NCBI RefSeq assembly: GCF_014647855.1
Contig: NZ_BMPZ01000001.1
Span: 186,001 to 250,000 of the forward strand
Direction: 5' to 3'
Length of the DNA stretch: 64,000 nucleotides
Source: Shewanella gelidii
GTDB lineage: Bacteria; Pseudomonadota; Gammaproteobacteria; Enterobacterales; Shewanellaceae
Below, piece after piece: positions 1 to 9,150 of the stretch. Within the stretch, counting starts at the first letter, position 1; each line of letters starts with the position of its first letter. The notes below the pieces were generated by a model. It had not been told where the DNA came from. It ran no database searches and saw only the letters and a list, made by a program, of their open reading frames with translations. The position numbers and the translations under genes are program-made.

Positions 1-1712
1 ATTTTGAGCCCAGTCGCATCCAATTTAATATCGAGCATCACAATAAATCATTTGAGTTATATAGCCATACTGGCGGCTACGCACGGCTGCAATATCAAGT
101 CAAACAAGCAAGACTAGCAGCCCAACAAAATCAGCAGGAATTTCTGTTTCTGCACGCGGGCGATAGCTTCCAAGGCACTTTGTATTTTAACCAGTTTAAA
201 GGTGCCGCAAACGCTCATTTGCTATCGATGATGACCCCAGATGCAATGGTCCTCGGAAATCATGAAATTGATGCAGGAAACGGCCCCGTCAAAGAATTCA
301 TCCAAGCAACAAACTTTCCCATTTTGGCTGGCAATATGGATCTCAGCCGAGAGCAAAAAGGTAAAGTTGCACCATTGTGCGGTGAGCCGAGGCTGTATGA
401 CTATGATCCAGTGAACCACATTGCCAAACCTCTAATCCGCAGTTTTCATGACCGCCAACTTGCCATTGTCGGCATCACGCTTGATCAAATGAAAGAAATT
501 GCGCGCCCAGATGCAGATGTGCATTTTATAGACGCCATTGCCACGACTCGAAACACCGTACAATCACTTAAAAAGCAAGGTATTCATCATATTATTGTGC
601 TCAGCCATTTGGGGTTACAACAGGATAGAATTCTTGCGCAAGAAGTCGAAGGGATCAGTCTTATTGTGGGTGGGCATACCCATACCTTACAAGGCGATTT
701 TCGCAAATTAGGCAGAAGCAACCTCACCTATGGCGAGCGTGTCAACGAGACACCGATTGTGCATGCGGGCTTACATGCTGAGACGTTAGGGCTCGCAAAT
801 ATTGAATTTGATGCCTCTGGCAAAGTGACCCGACTACTGGGCAATAATAACTTTATGCTGGATGAGCAGTTTCTTTTGCAATCCCCTCAAGATGTTGATG
901 AAGATGATTATGAGCAAATCCGCAGCATATTAACCGATCATCCAGGGATCTTGTGGGATGAAGAGGATGTCGCAATTCGTTATGCAATTGGGAGTCAATA
1001 TCGCCCAGCAATCGACGCGCTTGAACATCAAATCCTCGCTTTTGTACCCAAAACGCTACAGCATTCTCGTCTACCCAGTAAGCACTTACCCCACGGTAGT
1101 GAAATTTCTCCTTGGGTCAGCAAAAGTATGTACCACGAAGCGCGAGAGGTTTCTGCTGATATAGACTTTGCACTACATAATGCCGGCGGCGTCCGCCACT
1201 CCCTTGAGCAGGGAAAAATCAGTGTCGCCGATATTATTGGCCGCGTTCTGCCTTTTGAACTCCCACTTGTCCGCTACCAAATTCAAGGCTGCTATCTGAT
1301 TGAAGCCATTGAGTCTGCAATTAATGCCGCGACAAATAACGGTGTTATCGGCACGGGCGCTGGCAGCTTTCCATATACCTATGGTCTGAAATATCACTAC
1401 GACGGTCGCCAGCCCATAGGTAGCCGCCTTCAGCAACTGCAAATTTTGGACAAACTACATCCTGCGAATCATGATATTCACAATCAAGAGTTGGTCTGGA
1501 AACCCATAGAAACCCATCATTACTATGTCGGTGTATCTAGCTCGTATACGGCATCGGGTAAGGAAGGCTATCAAGCTTTACTGCAATCATGCTGGCAAAA
1601 AGATATTCAAGACATCAACCTCGCGGCCGCATTTATGCAATTTGCCCGTAAAAAGGAAGTGATTGATCAGCCGTTAGCACCACAGCTAAGCTACATCAGT
1701 CAGCACAGCTAG
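1..1712 (+). CDS. 5'-nucleotidase / metallophosphoesterase family protein (5' end outside window)
   Basis: This is a calcineurin-like metallophosphoesterase of the UshA / 5'-nucleotidase type, which hydrolyses nucleotides or related phosphate esters. The frame is open from base 3 with no start codon, so the N-terminus lies before the window. Metal-site motifs are visible: AGDSFQG at about 150-170, GNHEID, and GGHTHT at about 670-690. The C-terminal nucleotidase domain begins near HNAGGVRHSLEQG and supplies the substrate pocket. The piece is about 570 residues, near the family's usual length, so little is missing. No signal peptide can be judged. Its substrate cannot be told from the sequence. 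Confidence 0.88.
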   Translation, partial: FEPSRIQFNIEHHNKSFELYSHTGGYARLQYQVKQARLAAQQNQQEFLFLHAGDSFQGTLYFNQFKGAANAHLLSMMTPDAMVLGNHEIDAGNGPVKEFIQATNFPILAGNMDLSREQKGKVAPLCGEPRLYDYDPVNHIAKPLIRSFHDRQLAIVGITLDQMKEIARPDADVHFIDAIATTRNTVQSLKKQGIHHIIVLSHLGLQQDRILAQEVEGISLIVGGHTHTLQGDFRKLGRSNLTYGERVNETPIVHAGLHAETLGLANIEFDASGKVTRLLGNNNFMLDEQFLLQSPQDVDEDDYEQIRSILTDHPGILWDEEDVAIRYAIGSQYRPAIDALEHQILAFVPKTLQHSRLPSKHLPHGSEISPWVSKSMYHEAREVSADIDFALHNAGGVRHSLEQGKISVADIIGRVLPFELPLVRYQIQGCYLIEAIESAINAATNNGVIGTGAGSFPYTYGLKYHYDGRQPIGSRLQQLQILDKLHPANHDIHNQELVWKPIETHHYYVGVSSSYTASGKEGYQALLQSCWQKDIQDINLAAAFMQFARKKEVIDQPLAPQLSYISQHS

Positions 1713-1799
1713 CATCATCAATGGGACATGAGACAGCGACTAGATAGAAGCATCAATACGGCGAATCATTTTCAATGCATCCGTCAACAGCGTTACACT

Positions 1800-2342
1800 C
1801 TAAATATGATGACCTTTTAAGGATTTCACCATATAAAAACCTTGTAAAATTTGCCCGCGCTTTTGTTGGTAGGTTTTATGCTTGATATGGAAGCCTTGGC
1901 GTAAAAAGGCGGCTTTCGATAGTGCAGAGGCATCCGTCGTCAGCTGTCGGTAATTTTGAGCAACAGCCCAGCACTCTAACTGATTTAATAACTCTATTGC
2001 GATACCCTGCCGCTGGTAATGCGGTGCTACATATAAATGTTCAATATACCCACGCTCTTGAAATCGAGTGGCCATGCTGACAAACCCCATACACACGCGT
2101 TCCTGTGCAGATGATGACTGCGGTTGCGTGAGCGCTAGCCAACTCTTATTACGTGATAACTGCTTGAACCAATAATAGTCTGATCGCGGCGCAAACGACC
2201 ATGCATCGCACTGCGCTTGCGAATAAATACCATTCGCGCAATGTTGTACTGAATCATGATAAAGGCTTGATAAGTCATGAGCATACAGTCTACCGATTTT
2301 TGGATTTAAGCCCTGTATACGATAATTGTTGCCTTGGTTCAT
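1800..2342 (-). CDS. GNAT family N-acetyltransferase
   Basis: A Gcn5-related acetyltransferase of 180 residues that would move an acetyl group from acetyl-CoA to an unknown amine. The acetyl-CoA loop is visible as YQRQGIAIELL, preceded by HLYVAP and followed by the last strand near LRQGFHIKHKTY. I prefer the ATG at 2342 to the GTG at 2351 because it reads MNQGNNYRIQG after a purine-rich stretch. The gene converges on the nucleotidase and stands alone. The substrate is not predictable. Confidence 0.8.
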   Translation of the reverse strand: MNQGNNYRIQGLNPKIGRLYAHDLSSLYHDSVQHCANGIYSQAQCDAWSFAPRSDYYWFKQLSRNKSWLALTQPQSSSAQERVCMGFVSMATRFQERGYIEHLYVAPHYQRQGIAIELLNQLECWAVAQNYRQLTTDASALSKAAFLRQGFHIKHKTYQQKRGQILQGFYMVKSLKGHHI

Positions 2343-2423
2343 ATATCTCACAGTATCTTTTTAAACCATTTAGGATGGGAACGGTGGGTTAGTAAATCTA
2401 GCAGTCAAATTAGCAGGTTTGAG

Positions 2424-2633
2424 CTACTTCAATAATGGTTTAAGCATTCCTTCTAAACCATTTAGCTTCACCTCATACATTAATGCTAACTGTTGCCCCA
2501 ACTTCCCTTCAGGAAAACCTTTACTGTGAAACCAAACTAAATAAGGCTCAGGCAATTCTAGTAATCGGCGCCCAGCATATTTCCCAAATGGCATGACTTG
2601 ATTCACGGCTTCTACCAGCTGTTGTTGCTCCAT
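2424..2633 (-). CDS. DUF3820 family small protein
   Basis: A 69-residue protein that matches the DUF3820 pattern: MPFGKYAGRRLLELPEPYLVWF, then a basic helix ending in GKLGQQLALMYEVKLNGLE. Members are small soluble proteins, in places labelled putative quorum-sensing-regulated virulence factors, with no settled function. The ATG start follows a GAG-rich stretch. It is 81 bp from the GNAT gene on the same strand and might be co-transcribed with it. Confidence 0.75.
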   Translation of the reverse strand: MEQQQLVEAVNQVMPFGKYAGRRLLELPEPYLVWFHSKGFPEGKLGQQLALMYEVKLNGLEGMLKPLLK

Positions 2634-3110
2634 CGCAATACATCACTCTTCATTCAATCTTGGGGGCATAGTAACGAATTCTTTAATGCTTCCCTAACAC
2701 CACAGTAAAAAAATTAAAAAATATTTTATTGCGAGTAAGCGACAAATTCATTTCTAATTTCGCTCAGAGCAGTGAACATCATTCATAATAAAACAAAATA
2801 AACCCTTGATAATCATCGAGTAACTCAAGTGCCCACCATGTATGTCAGGACGTCAATAATCTGGCCTCCACTTGCATAAAGTCAAAATAATAGCGACTGC
2901 CATTCGAGCGTAAACATGTCAAAAATCAAGCAGTTGACGCCCCAAACAATGATGTCTAAAGTGAATTTATTGTTACAGGTTTTGCAACTTCAGTGAGTGA
3001 AGAACGTGCCATATTCAATCCTTCATTGCGAAGGTTATTTGAAGAGTACTGCGCCAAGATTTTCACGCATATAAAGCAAGCAGCATCACCCTTTATGAGA
3101 GGTCATCAAG
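2634..3110. other. Intergenic region upstream of parA-like gene
   Basis: About 480 bases without a convincing gene. A short open frame from a GTG at 2993 runs into the parA-like gene (begins VSEERAIFNPSLRRLF) but has a poor ribosome site, so I do not call it. The parA-like gene has a good site, GAGAGGTC, just before 3111. Promoters for the two divergent genes must lie here. Confidence 0.5.
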
Positions 3111-3854
3111 ATGATTATTCTAGTCGGCGGAGAGAAAGGTGGTAGCGGTAAGAGCTGCCTAGCTCAAAACATAGCGGTGTATCTCGCCGAAGAGTGTGCG
3201 GCTTCAATCATCATGGTCGATTGCGATCCCCAGCGCTCCACTTCAGATTGGATACACGCGAGAAATGCAGTTCCAAAGCTGACGACCATTAACTGTGTCC
3301 AACTCTATGGCAAAATTCGCAACGATTTACTCAGTCTAGAGTCACATTATGATGTCGTCATCGTCGATTGCGGTGGACAAGACAATTTAGCGCTTCGTGC
3401 AACCATGTCGGTCGCCTCTTACATATTGATGCCCCTACGACCTAAACGCCGCGACTTAAAAACAGTCAATCATATGGAGGACATCGTCGCAACCTGCATG
3501 ATGATAAACCCCAAATTGCAGGCGAACTTTGTAATGACTCAATGCCCAAGTTTACCAAGTCAAGCCAATCGTATATTGGAAGCAAAAGAGATTTGTCGCT
3601 CATACGATATCAATGTACTCAATGCAATTACTTATTGCCGCAACATCTATGACGATAGTGAAGAGTCTGGATGTTCAGTGATAGAAATGGATCCCAAAGG
3701 CAAGGCTGCTGACGAAATAAGAAACATTGCTTGCGAAATGTTTAATCTAAAGAATGCTGATGAAATCAAACAATTCATCCTCACAAAGCAAGTCTCGACC
3801 TTAGGAAATCAATATGGCTCTAGCAGATCTCAAGAAAAACGTTACGTCATCTAA
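3111..3854 (+). CDS. ParA family partition ATPase
   Basis: A 247-residue ParA/MinD-type ATPase. It opens with the deviant Walker A box GGEKGGSGKS (residues 6-15), followed by the Walker A' segment VDCDPQRSTSDW and a Walker B-like VVIVDCGGQD. Such ATPases bind DNA non-specifically and position plasmids, chromosomes or protein complexes with a small partner. There is no N-terminal HTH, so it is the short type. The next gene overlaps its end by 41 bases in another frame, which suggests translational coupling. Because rep genes are absent, this is an orphan or mobile-element-derived pair rather than the main chromosomal parAB. Confidence 0.85.
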   Translation: MIILVGGEKGGSGKSCLAQNIAVYLAEECAASIIMVDCDPQRSTSDWIHARNAVPKLTTINCVQLYGKIRNDLLSLESHYDVVIVDCGGQDNLALRATMSVASYILMPLRPKRRDLKTVNHMEDIVATCMMINPKLQANFVMTQCPSLPSQANRILEAKEICRSYDINVLNAITYCRNIYDDSEESGCSVIEMDPKGKAADEIRNIACEMFNLKNADEIKQFILTKQVSTLGNQYGSSRSQEKRYVI

Positions 3855-4170
3855 CGTTGCTTTTATAAAGCCGGTCTCTTTAGAAGACTTTATTGAAGAT
3901 GCCTCTCGCTATGCTATGGGTGAAGCGGCGTTAGCTTCAAAACATTCACCCATTGCTCTCACTTTGGTTTCGGCTCATCAGCAACCCATTCACAAAACAC
4001 CGAACCGAAAATCAAAGAATGCGACATTTAGTTTAAACGAAACGGTAATTCAACAGCTCACGGAATTGGCAACACACCAAGGCATTGCAAAATCTAGGTT
4101 AATTCGAGACCTCATTGAACAAGAATATCAGGCAATGAAAGACAGCAAGAAAGCTCAAAGCGCCAAATAA
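3814..4170 (+). CDS. Small ParA partner with C-terminal ribbon-helix-helix-like region
   Basis: A 118-residue protein. Its C-terminal half (ATFSLNETVIQQLTELATHQGIAKSRLIRDLI) has the strand-helix-helix pattern of RHH/CopG-type DNA-binding proteins. The N-terminal half has a motif SLEDFIEDASRYAMGEA of unknown role that could contact ParA. Start ATG at 3814 lies inside the upstream ParA gene. By position it is the DNA- or cargo-binding partner (inferred). Nested inverted repeats follow directly downstream and might be its binding site or the operon's terminator. Confidence 0.65.
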   Translation: MALADLKKNVTSSNVAFIKPVSLEDFIEDASRYAMGEAALASKHSPIALTLVSAHQQPIHKTPNRKSKNATFSLNETVIQQLTELATHQGIAKSRLIRDLIEQEYQAMKDSKKAQSAK

Positions 4171-4203
4171 ATCGTCATTGACGTTACGTGTGGCTCAACA
4201 TCT

Positions 4204-4314
4204 CCCTTGACTGGTAGCACGGCTCAAGGGGCAAGCAAAATATGTAACTTATTAATGTTCATCTTAATAAGCTCAACCCCGCAACCTTATTGCTTGCCCT
4301 GTTTGCTACCAGTC
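4204..4314. repeat. Nested inverted repeats downstream of the ParA/RHH pair
   Basis: Three nested perfect inverted repeats share one centre. The outer arms are GACTGGTAGCA (4209-4219) and its complement (4304-4314). The middle arms are GGGCAAGCAA (4229-4238) and TTGCTTGCCC (4290-4299). The inner arms are CTTATTAA (4248-4255) and TTAATAAG (4264-4271) with an 8-base loop. A fourth pair, CCCTTGA (4204-4210) and TCAAGGG (4224-4230), competes with the outer stem. A T-rich run follows at 4314-4328, so termination is one possible role; a centromere-like or mobile-element role is another. Confidence 0.75.
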
Positions 4315-4537
4315 TTTCTTTTTCTTTAGGCTCACCACCAAAAGAAACACTATCCGTCCAACAAAAACGACAATTGACTTCCAACCATATCAACAACAAT
4401 TCATGTCATAGATACTAATTTGCTGATTTGATTTAGCTTAAAGTCGCATGAGCTAGATGTTTACGCTATATATCTACGACTTGCATTTCAAACATTTGAC
4501 CTTATCTCTTATATATCCCTTGGATATTGGAGCGACT
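4315..4537. other. Intergenic region before mtfA-like gene
   Basis: AT-rich sequence between the nested repeats and the mtfA-like start. I see no further gene. It should hold the promoter for the mtfA-like gene; the only clear site is TTGGAG at 4527-4532, a ribosome binding site. Confidence 0.5.
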
Positions 4538-5362
4538 ATGCTGTCTTTTATTTTGATGCTTATTTTAGGGTGCGTTGCTATCGCTTGGCTCGTGACAAGC
4601 CCACAACGTGCCCAATACCGCCGTCGAAAAGTTGTAAGCTCACCGTTTCCAACTCGATGGCGTCATATTCTAAAGAAGCGTTTTCCTTATTTTTTAAGCA
4701 TGCCCGCAGATCTGCAGCTGCAATTAAAAAAACACATCCAAGTCTTTATTCATGAAAAAGAGTTTGTAGGGTGTGAAGGTATACAGATAAACGATGAAGT
4801 CAAAGTCACAATTGCAGCGCAAGCTTGTTTATTACTTTTAAATCGTCAGACCGGGTTTTATCCTCAACTAAAACAAATCCTCGTCTACCCATCCGCGTTT
4901 ATTACTGAAAATGAACAAACAGATGCATCTGGCGTTGTATGGTATAACCGCCGCGTACTTTCTGGAGAATCATGGGAAAATGGCAAAGTCATTTTATCCT
5001 GGCATGACACACTTGTTGGCGCAGCAGCGCCTTTTGATGGCAACAACGTTGTGATCCATGAATTTGCCCATCAACTCGATCAAGAGAGCGGTTCAGCCAA
5101 TGGTGCCCCTATCTTGGCCACGTCAAAAGATTACCAACAATGGTCAAAAGTATTAAGCCAAGAGTTTGAAGCGTTGAAGCACTGTGTCGCTACAAATACG
5201 CCCTCACTTTTTGACAATTATGGCGCCACCAATCCAGCAGAGTTTTTTGCCGTGGTCAGTGAAGTCTTTTTCGAACAATCTCAATCAATGGCGGCTCAAT
5301 ATCCTGAACTCTATAAGCAATTGAGTCAGTTTTATCGACTTGATCCCATCAACTGGCATTGA
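4538..5362 (+). CDS. mtfA: MtfA-like zinc metallopeptidase (M90 family)
   Basis: A 274-residue M90 peptidase. The zinc motif HEFAHQLD (HExxH) is clear near the middle of the C-terminal half, and the NPAEFFAVVSEVFFE segment supplies the further conserved Glu. E. coli MtfA (about 265 residues) binds the repressor Mlc and so affects ptsG; whether that applies here is unknown. This protein has an N-terminal membrane segment (LSFILMLILGCVAIAWLV). I chose ATG 4538, not 4457, because TTGGAG lies 5 bases before it and the length then fits the family. It stands alone. Confidence 0.85.
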   Translation: MLSFILMLILGCVAIAWLVTSPQRAQYRRRKVVSSPFPTRWRHILKKRFPYFLSMPADLQLQLKKHIQVFIHEKEFVGCEGIQINDEVKVTIAAQACLLLLNRQTGFYPQLKQILVYPSAFITENEQTDASGVVWYNRRVLSGESWENGKVILSWHDTLVGAAAPFDGNNVVIHEFAHQLDQESGSANGAPILATSKDYQQWSKVLSQEFEALKHCVATNTPSLFDNYGATNPAEFFAVVSEVFFEQSQSMAAQYPELYKQLSQFYRLDPINWH

Positions 5363-5442
5363 TGAGGCCAACAACTCATGTATCCAATACCAAAAATTTT
5401 AATTAAACTCTTGCCTTATGCCCTCAAAGCAATAGGTTAAAA

Positions 5443-5973
5443 ATGATCAGCCAAAACCCAATGAAAGTTGTTTTACTCCTTGTTTTATTGAATTTACTCA
5501 CTTTTACAGTAAACGCCGAACAAAAAATAAAACATGACTCCTTTCAGCAACCACTCACAGCAGAATTAGCACCTGCACATCAGTTGCTCGATCAACTTCA
5601 TGCCTATGCCGCAAGTGCTAACTGGCCAGCATATTTCAACCTTTATCTTGAAAACGCCGTATTTATTGGTACAGATGCAAGCGAGCATTGGCGTATGCCA
5701 GAATTTAGAAAGTACGCATCACCAACTCGAGGCTGGCGTTACGACGTTCATCATAGAACTCTAAACCATCACGGAAATGTCATTGTATTTGATGAAATTT
5801 TGTATAACAGTAGTTATGGTTTAAGCCGAGGGACAGGAACACTGCTCTTAACCAAAAATGGTTGGAAAATTGCTCAATATCATTTGAGTTTTCCTATCCC
5901 AAACCCAATGGCTAAAAAAATTACCGCTCAAATTCAGGCTGAGTCTAGTCAAAAAAACAAACCGGTCCCATAA
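5443..5973 (+). CDS. Exported NTF2-like (SnoaL/DUF4440) protein
   Basis: A 176-residue protein with a signal peptide (MKVVLLLVLLNLLTFTVNAEQ) and a cone-shaped NTF2-like fold pattern: an opening helix (LLDQLHAYAASANWPAYFNLY), then LENAVFIGTDASEHWRMPEFRKY, and closing strands ending in GWKIAQYHLSFPIPN. Proteins of this group often carry a tryptophan-rich ligand pocket but have no shared enzyme activity. Either ATG 5443 or ATG 5461 could be the start; both give a good signal peptide. It lies 80 bases after the mtfA-like gene. Confidence 0.7.
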   Translation: MISQNPMKVVLLLVLLNLLTFTVNAEQKIKHDSFQQPLTAELAPAHQLLDQLHAYAASANWPAYFNLYLENAVFIGTDASEHWRMPEFRKYASPTRGWRYDVHHRTLNHHGNVIVFDEILYNSSYGLSRGTGTLLLTKNGWKIAQYHLSFPIPNPMAKKITAQIQAESSQKNKPVP

Positions 5974-6058
5974 CAGAACTTATAAAAGCATAACGTAGAA
6001 CGGCGTAAGTCAAATCACGCCGCCCTATGTCATGGATTTAATGTACAAGAAGGGTAAG

Positions 6059-7543
6059 TTAACGAGTCGATACCGAAAGACAAACATTTGCTAACTGCGC
6101 AAAATGTGAAATGCTATCAAAGCTCTCATCGTCAAACTTTCGCAAAGTCGTCACTCGGTCAGCATAATAAACACCGATAACTTTGTCTGAAACCACCAAC
6201 GGGCACAACACAAAGCCTTTTGGTGAGACCAGCTCACGATGGTAATCTCCAAGTTTCGCTCGCCAAGTCTTACTATTAGGGTCATTCACCCAAATATTTT
6301 CTCTTTTCACTAAGCATTGCTTAAACACGTTATTGAGCTCAGTTAGACTCACGGAAAATTCGCGCTTCATTGTTTCAACGTCATCTCCAAGCACAATCCG
6401 AGGCTGTAACTTTTTTCGGCATGGACTCACAAGCCAAATCCCGCAACGATCCACACCAACACCATCAAGTATGCCTTCTAACGCCGTTGTTATAATCAAA
6501 TTAAAATCAGTCTTAGCAACAGTAAAACGAGTAAGCTGTTTTAACTTTTTTAGCTCAATACTGGCATCATTCTGGCGAACTAATTTGTCTGCCTCTTGCG
6601 CTTTTTCATCCTCTTCTGATTCGGTAATGCGCTTTAATGAATCTTCTGTAGGCAAATAATTCCCAAGGGCTTTGGCATCATATGCATCCACTAATTTATG
6701 TGTTGCACTAGCACATCGAATCACTTTTTTTCGGAACTTTTTCGCATCAACGCCCAGCATCTCTGAAGCTTGAGCAATCAACGCTTCAAATCGCTCAGGA
6801 TCTTGCTCAGTTTGCGTCAAAACTTCACTGAGTTGATTCGCAATAAAAATAGACTGAGTTTCTGGAGTTTTTTCTAACGGATTGGTCAAAGATTTAATCA
6901 AAACCTCACCTAACCCCCAGTTTTTAGCAATCCCCAACGACAATTGCGAAAAGGTGGTGCCAAGTCGCTTTCGAATCAGTGCGTGCTGATCTTTAACATG
7001 AATCAATTTATTCAGTTCTGCATCTAACTGCTCGGTAAGCTCGCCGCCGGAACTCCAAAATGCACTTTCACCTAAATGGTGTAGTAATGCGGCAATGAAT
7101 ACCTGCTCCTGCACTTCTTCATCATGCTCATAAAGCATCATTTTGGCGAGCACAGCCGCTTGGAATGCTTGCGCCATCAGCTTTAGCAAACGCTCATACA
7201 CCTTGGGAGAAAGGTTCTTATTTTCAAGTAAGCTAGACAGTAATTTGGCAGTAATACAAATATTGCGTAGACAGTCAAAACCCAAAATGACTGCTGCACG
7301 ACTCACCGTCGTAATTTGCGTATTACCTTTACTATAAATTGCGGAGTTAACGACACGGAGGATCCGTGCGGTCAGGGCGTTATCGTGCATAACACTACGC
7401 CCAAGAATCGACAAAGAAGATTTATCGTCTCTTGCTAGTTTCTCTAATGTGCCAACCGTAGAGCACAGCGCAGGCATCTCCTGCTCACTGATCCGTTGTG
7501 TCCAATATTCAGTCCCTTTGGTTTTCCCCGTTACCGTATTCAA
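6059..7543 (-). CDS. HDOD domain protein with C-terminal GAF domain
   Basis: A 494-residue signalling protein. Residues about 15-220 form an HDOD domain (LARDDKSSLSILGRSVMHDNALTARILRVVNSAIYS, then HHLGESAFW), a non-catalytic relative of HD hydrolases. Residues about 330-490 form a GAF domain (FNLIITTALEGILDGVGVDRCGIWLV ... GFVLCPLVVSDKVIGVYYADR). HDOD-GAF proteins act in regulation, for example of motility and biofilm, without known catalysis. The start is a TTG, with AAGG about ten bases before it. It stands between convergent neighbours. Confidence 0.85.
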   Translation of the reverse strand: MNTVTGKTKGTEYWTQRISEQEMPALCSTVGTLEKLARDDKSSLSILGRSVMHDNALTARILRVVNSAIYSKGNTQITTVSRAAVILGFDCLRNICITAKLLSSLLENKNLSPKVYERLLKLMAQAFQAAVLAKMMLYEHDEEVQEQVFIAALLHHLGESAFWSSGGELTEQLDAELNKLIHVKDQHALIRKRLGTTFSQLSLGIAKNWGLGEVLIKSLTNPLEKTPETQSIFIANQLSEVLTQTEQDPERFEALIAQASEMLGVDAKKFRKKVIRCASATHKLVDAYDAKALGNYLPTEDSLKRITESEEDEKAQEADKLVRQNDASIELKKLKQLTRFTVAKTDFNLIITTALEGILDGVGVDRCGIWLVSPCRKKLQPRIVLGDDVETMKREFSVSLTELNNVFKQCLVKRENIWVNDPNSKTWRAKLGDYHRELVSPKGFVLCPLVVSDKVIGVYYADRVTTLRKFDDESFDSISHFAQLANVCLSVSTR

Positions 7544-7678
7544 ATGCAGTACAACCTTGCTTTGTCGTTATTATTTTGTGTTCTACATTAAAATGTTAGC
7601 AGTAAAACGCTTTAGAGCAACTTCAGAGAGTTAAATAGGCAATAATAATATTCAAGCTGTAGGCCAGTTCAAATAAAA

Positions 7679-7711
7679 GCCCCATGCTACACGTAGGATA
7701 TAGCATGGGGC
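7679..7711 (-). terminator. Terminator after isocitrate lyase gene
   Basis: An 11-bp perfect stem, GCCCCATGCTA (7679-7689) with TAGCATGGGGC (7701-7711), is followed on the minus strand by TTTTATTT. It lies 34 bases after the lyase stop codon. Confidence 0.85.
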
Positions 7712-7744
7712 GACACAACCATCGGTTGCTAAACTTAATTGGCG

Positions 7745-9088
7745 TTATTCGGGATCATTGACTGGAAATTGCGCTTCCTCCGTCGAACCTGTCATCGCAG
7801 TCACTTCCGATTCCCCCCCCTCAACAATGTTAGTCACGCGGTCAAAATAACCGGTTCCCACTTCTTGTTGATGAGAAGCGAAGGTATAACCTTTCTTCGA
7901 TGCGGCAAACTCAGCTTCTTGTACCTTATCGACATAGTGCTTAATCCCTTCACCTCGCGCTGAACAATATGCCAAATCGAACATGTTGTACCACATGTTA
8001 TGGATGCCAGCTAAAGTAATAAACTGGTACTTATACCCCATTTGAGACAACTCTTGCTGGAAACGAGAAATGGTTTCGTCATCTAAATTTTTACGCCAAT
8101 TAAATGATGGCGAACAGTTATATGCCAAGATCTGATCTGGGAAGTGTTGATGAATTGCATCAGCAAACTTACGTGCTTCTTCAAGATCAGGCGTCGCAGT
8201 TTCACACCAAACCAGATCAGCATAAGGAGCATAAGCAAGACCTCGAGCTATCGCTTGGTCAATCCCAGCATTCACACGATAAAAACCTTCTTTGGTTCGC
8301 TCCCCCGTCAAAAAGTCTCGATCTTGACTATCACAATCAGAAGTAAGCAACCCTGCTGCATTGGCATCCGTTCGTGCAATAATGAGGGTGTCGACACCAC
8401 ATACATCTGCTGCTAAACGCGCAGAAACAAGCTTTTGAATCGCTTCTTGAGTTGGAACCAACACTTTGCCACCCATGTGACCATCTTTCTTTAAGGAAGC
8501 CAGCTGGTCTTCGAAATGAACCGCCGCAGCACCTGCATCAACCATACTCTTCATCAACTCAAAGGTATTCAGTACACCACCAAATCCAGCTTCGGCATCT
8601 GCAATAATTGGCAAGAAATAATCTACATAGCCTTTCTGGCCTGGCTCAATTTCATTCGACCATTGAATTTGGTCGGCTCGCTGAAACGCACTATTGATTG
8701 TCGAGACGAGTGTTGGCACCGAGTTCACGGGGTATAAAGATTGATCGGGGTACATTGCACCCGCTAAGTTACCATCAGCAGCAACTTGCCACCCTGATAA
8801 ATAAATGGCCTCTAACCCTGCTTTTGCTTGTTGCACCGCTTGACCACCACTGAGTGTACCCAGCGAATTAACATAGCCTTTTTTGGCATCCCCATGGAGA
8901 AGTTCCCATAGCTTTTTAGCGCCACGTTTCGCCATGGTATTTTCAATGACGACAGATCCCTGTAAAGCCACTACCTCACTCGCAGAATATGGGCGACGAA
9001 CGTTTTTCCAGCGCGGATTAGTTGCCCAATCATGTTCAATACTTTCAATTTTTTGTTGACGGGTCATTTGGGTAGTTGCTTCTTTCAT
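7745..9088 (-). CDS. aceA: Isocitrate lyase family protein with Asp at the catalytic Cys position
   Basis: A 447-residue protein close to E. coli AceA over its whole length. Isocitrate lyase splits isocitrate into glyoxylate and succinate in the glyoxylate shunt. Conserved segments include [40 protein letters not shown] and [11 protein letters not shown]. The signature normally read KKCGH is KKDGH here (residues 200-204), so Asp202 replaces the acid/base Cys; the codon is GAT at 8483-8485 and needs at least two base changes from a Cys codon. It follows the malate-synthase-like gene by 62 bases and ends at a good terminator. The enzyme may be altered in rate or substrate. Confidence 0.9.
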   Translation of the reverse strand: MKEATTQMTRQQKIESIEHDWATNPRWKNVRRPYSASEVVALQGSVVIENTMAKRGAKKLWELLHGDAKKGYVNSLGTLSGGQAVQQAKAGLEAIYLSGWQVAADGNLAGAMYPDQSLYPVNSVPTLVSTINSAFQRADQIQWSNEIEPGQKGYVDYFLPIIADAEAGFGGVLNTFELMKSMVDAGAAAVHFEDQLASLKKDGHMGGKVLVPTQEAIQKLVSARLAADVCGVDTLIIARTDANAAGLLTSDCDSQDRDFLTGERTKEGFYRVNAGIDQAIARGLAYAPYADLVWCETATPDLEEARKFADAIHQHFPDQILAYNCSPSFNWRKNLDDETISRFQQELSQMGYKYQFITLAGIHNMWYNMFDLAYCSARGEGIKHYVDKVQEAEFAASKKGYTFASHQQEVGTGYFDRVTNIVEGGESEVTAMTGSTEEAQFPVNDPE

Positions 9089-9150
9089 AAGGCTACTCCT
9101 TATTTATACGAGCCTTTCGGCCTTGGGTTTCTATCAAACAGAGTTTCGGT

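Noticed and set aside
2993..3145. Small gene upstream of parA
   Set aside because: The GTG has no well-placed ribosome site and the frame runs into parA; composition alone is not enough.
4204..4314. Integron attC site
   Set aside because: The core GTTRRRY-type ends and the usual unpaired bases are missing, and no integron integrase is in the window.
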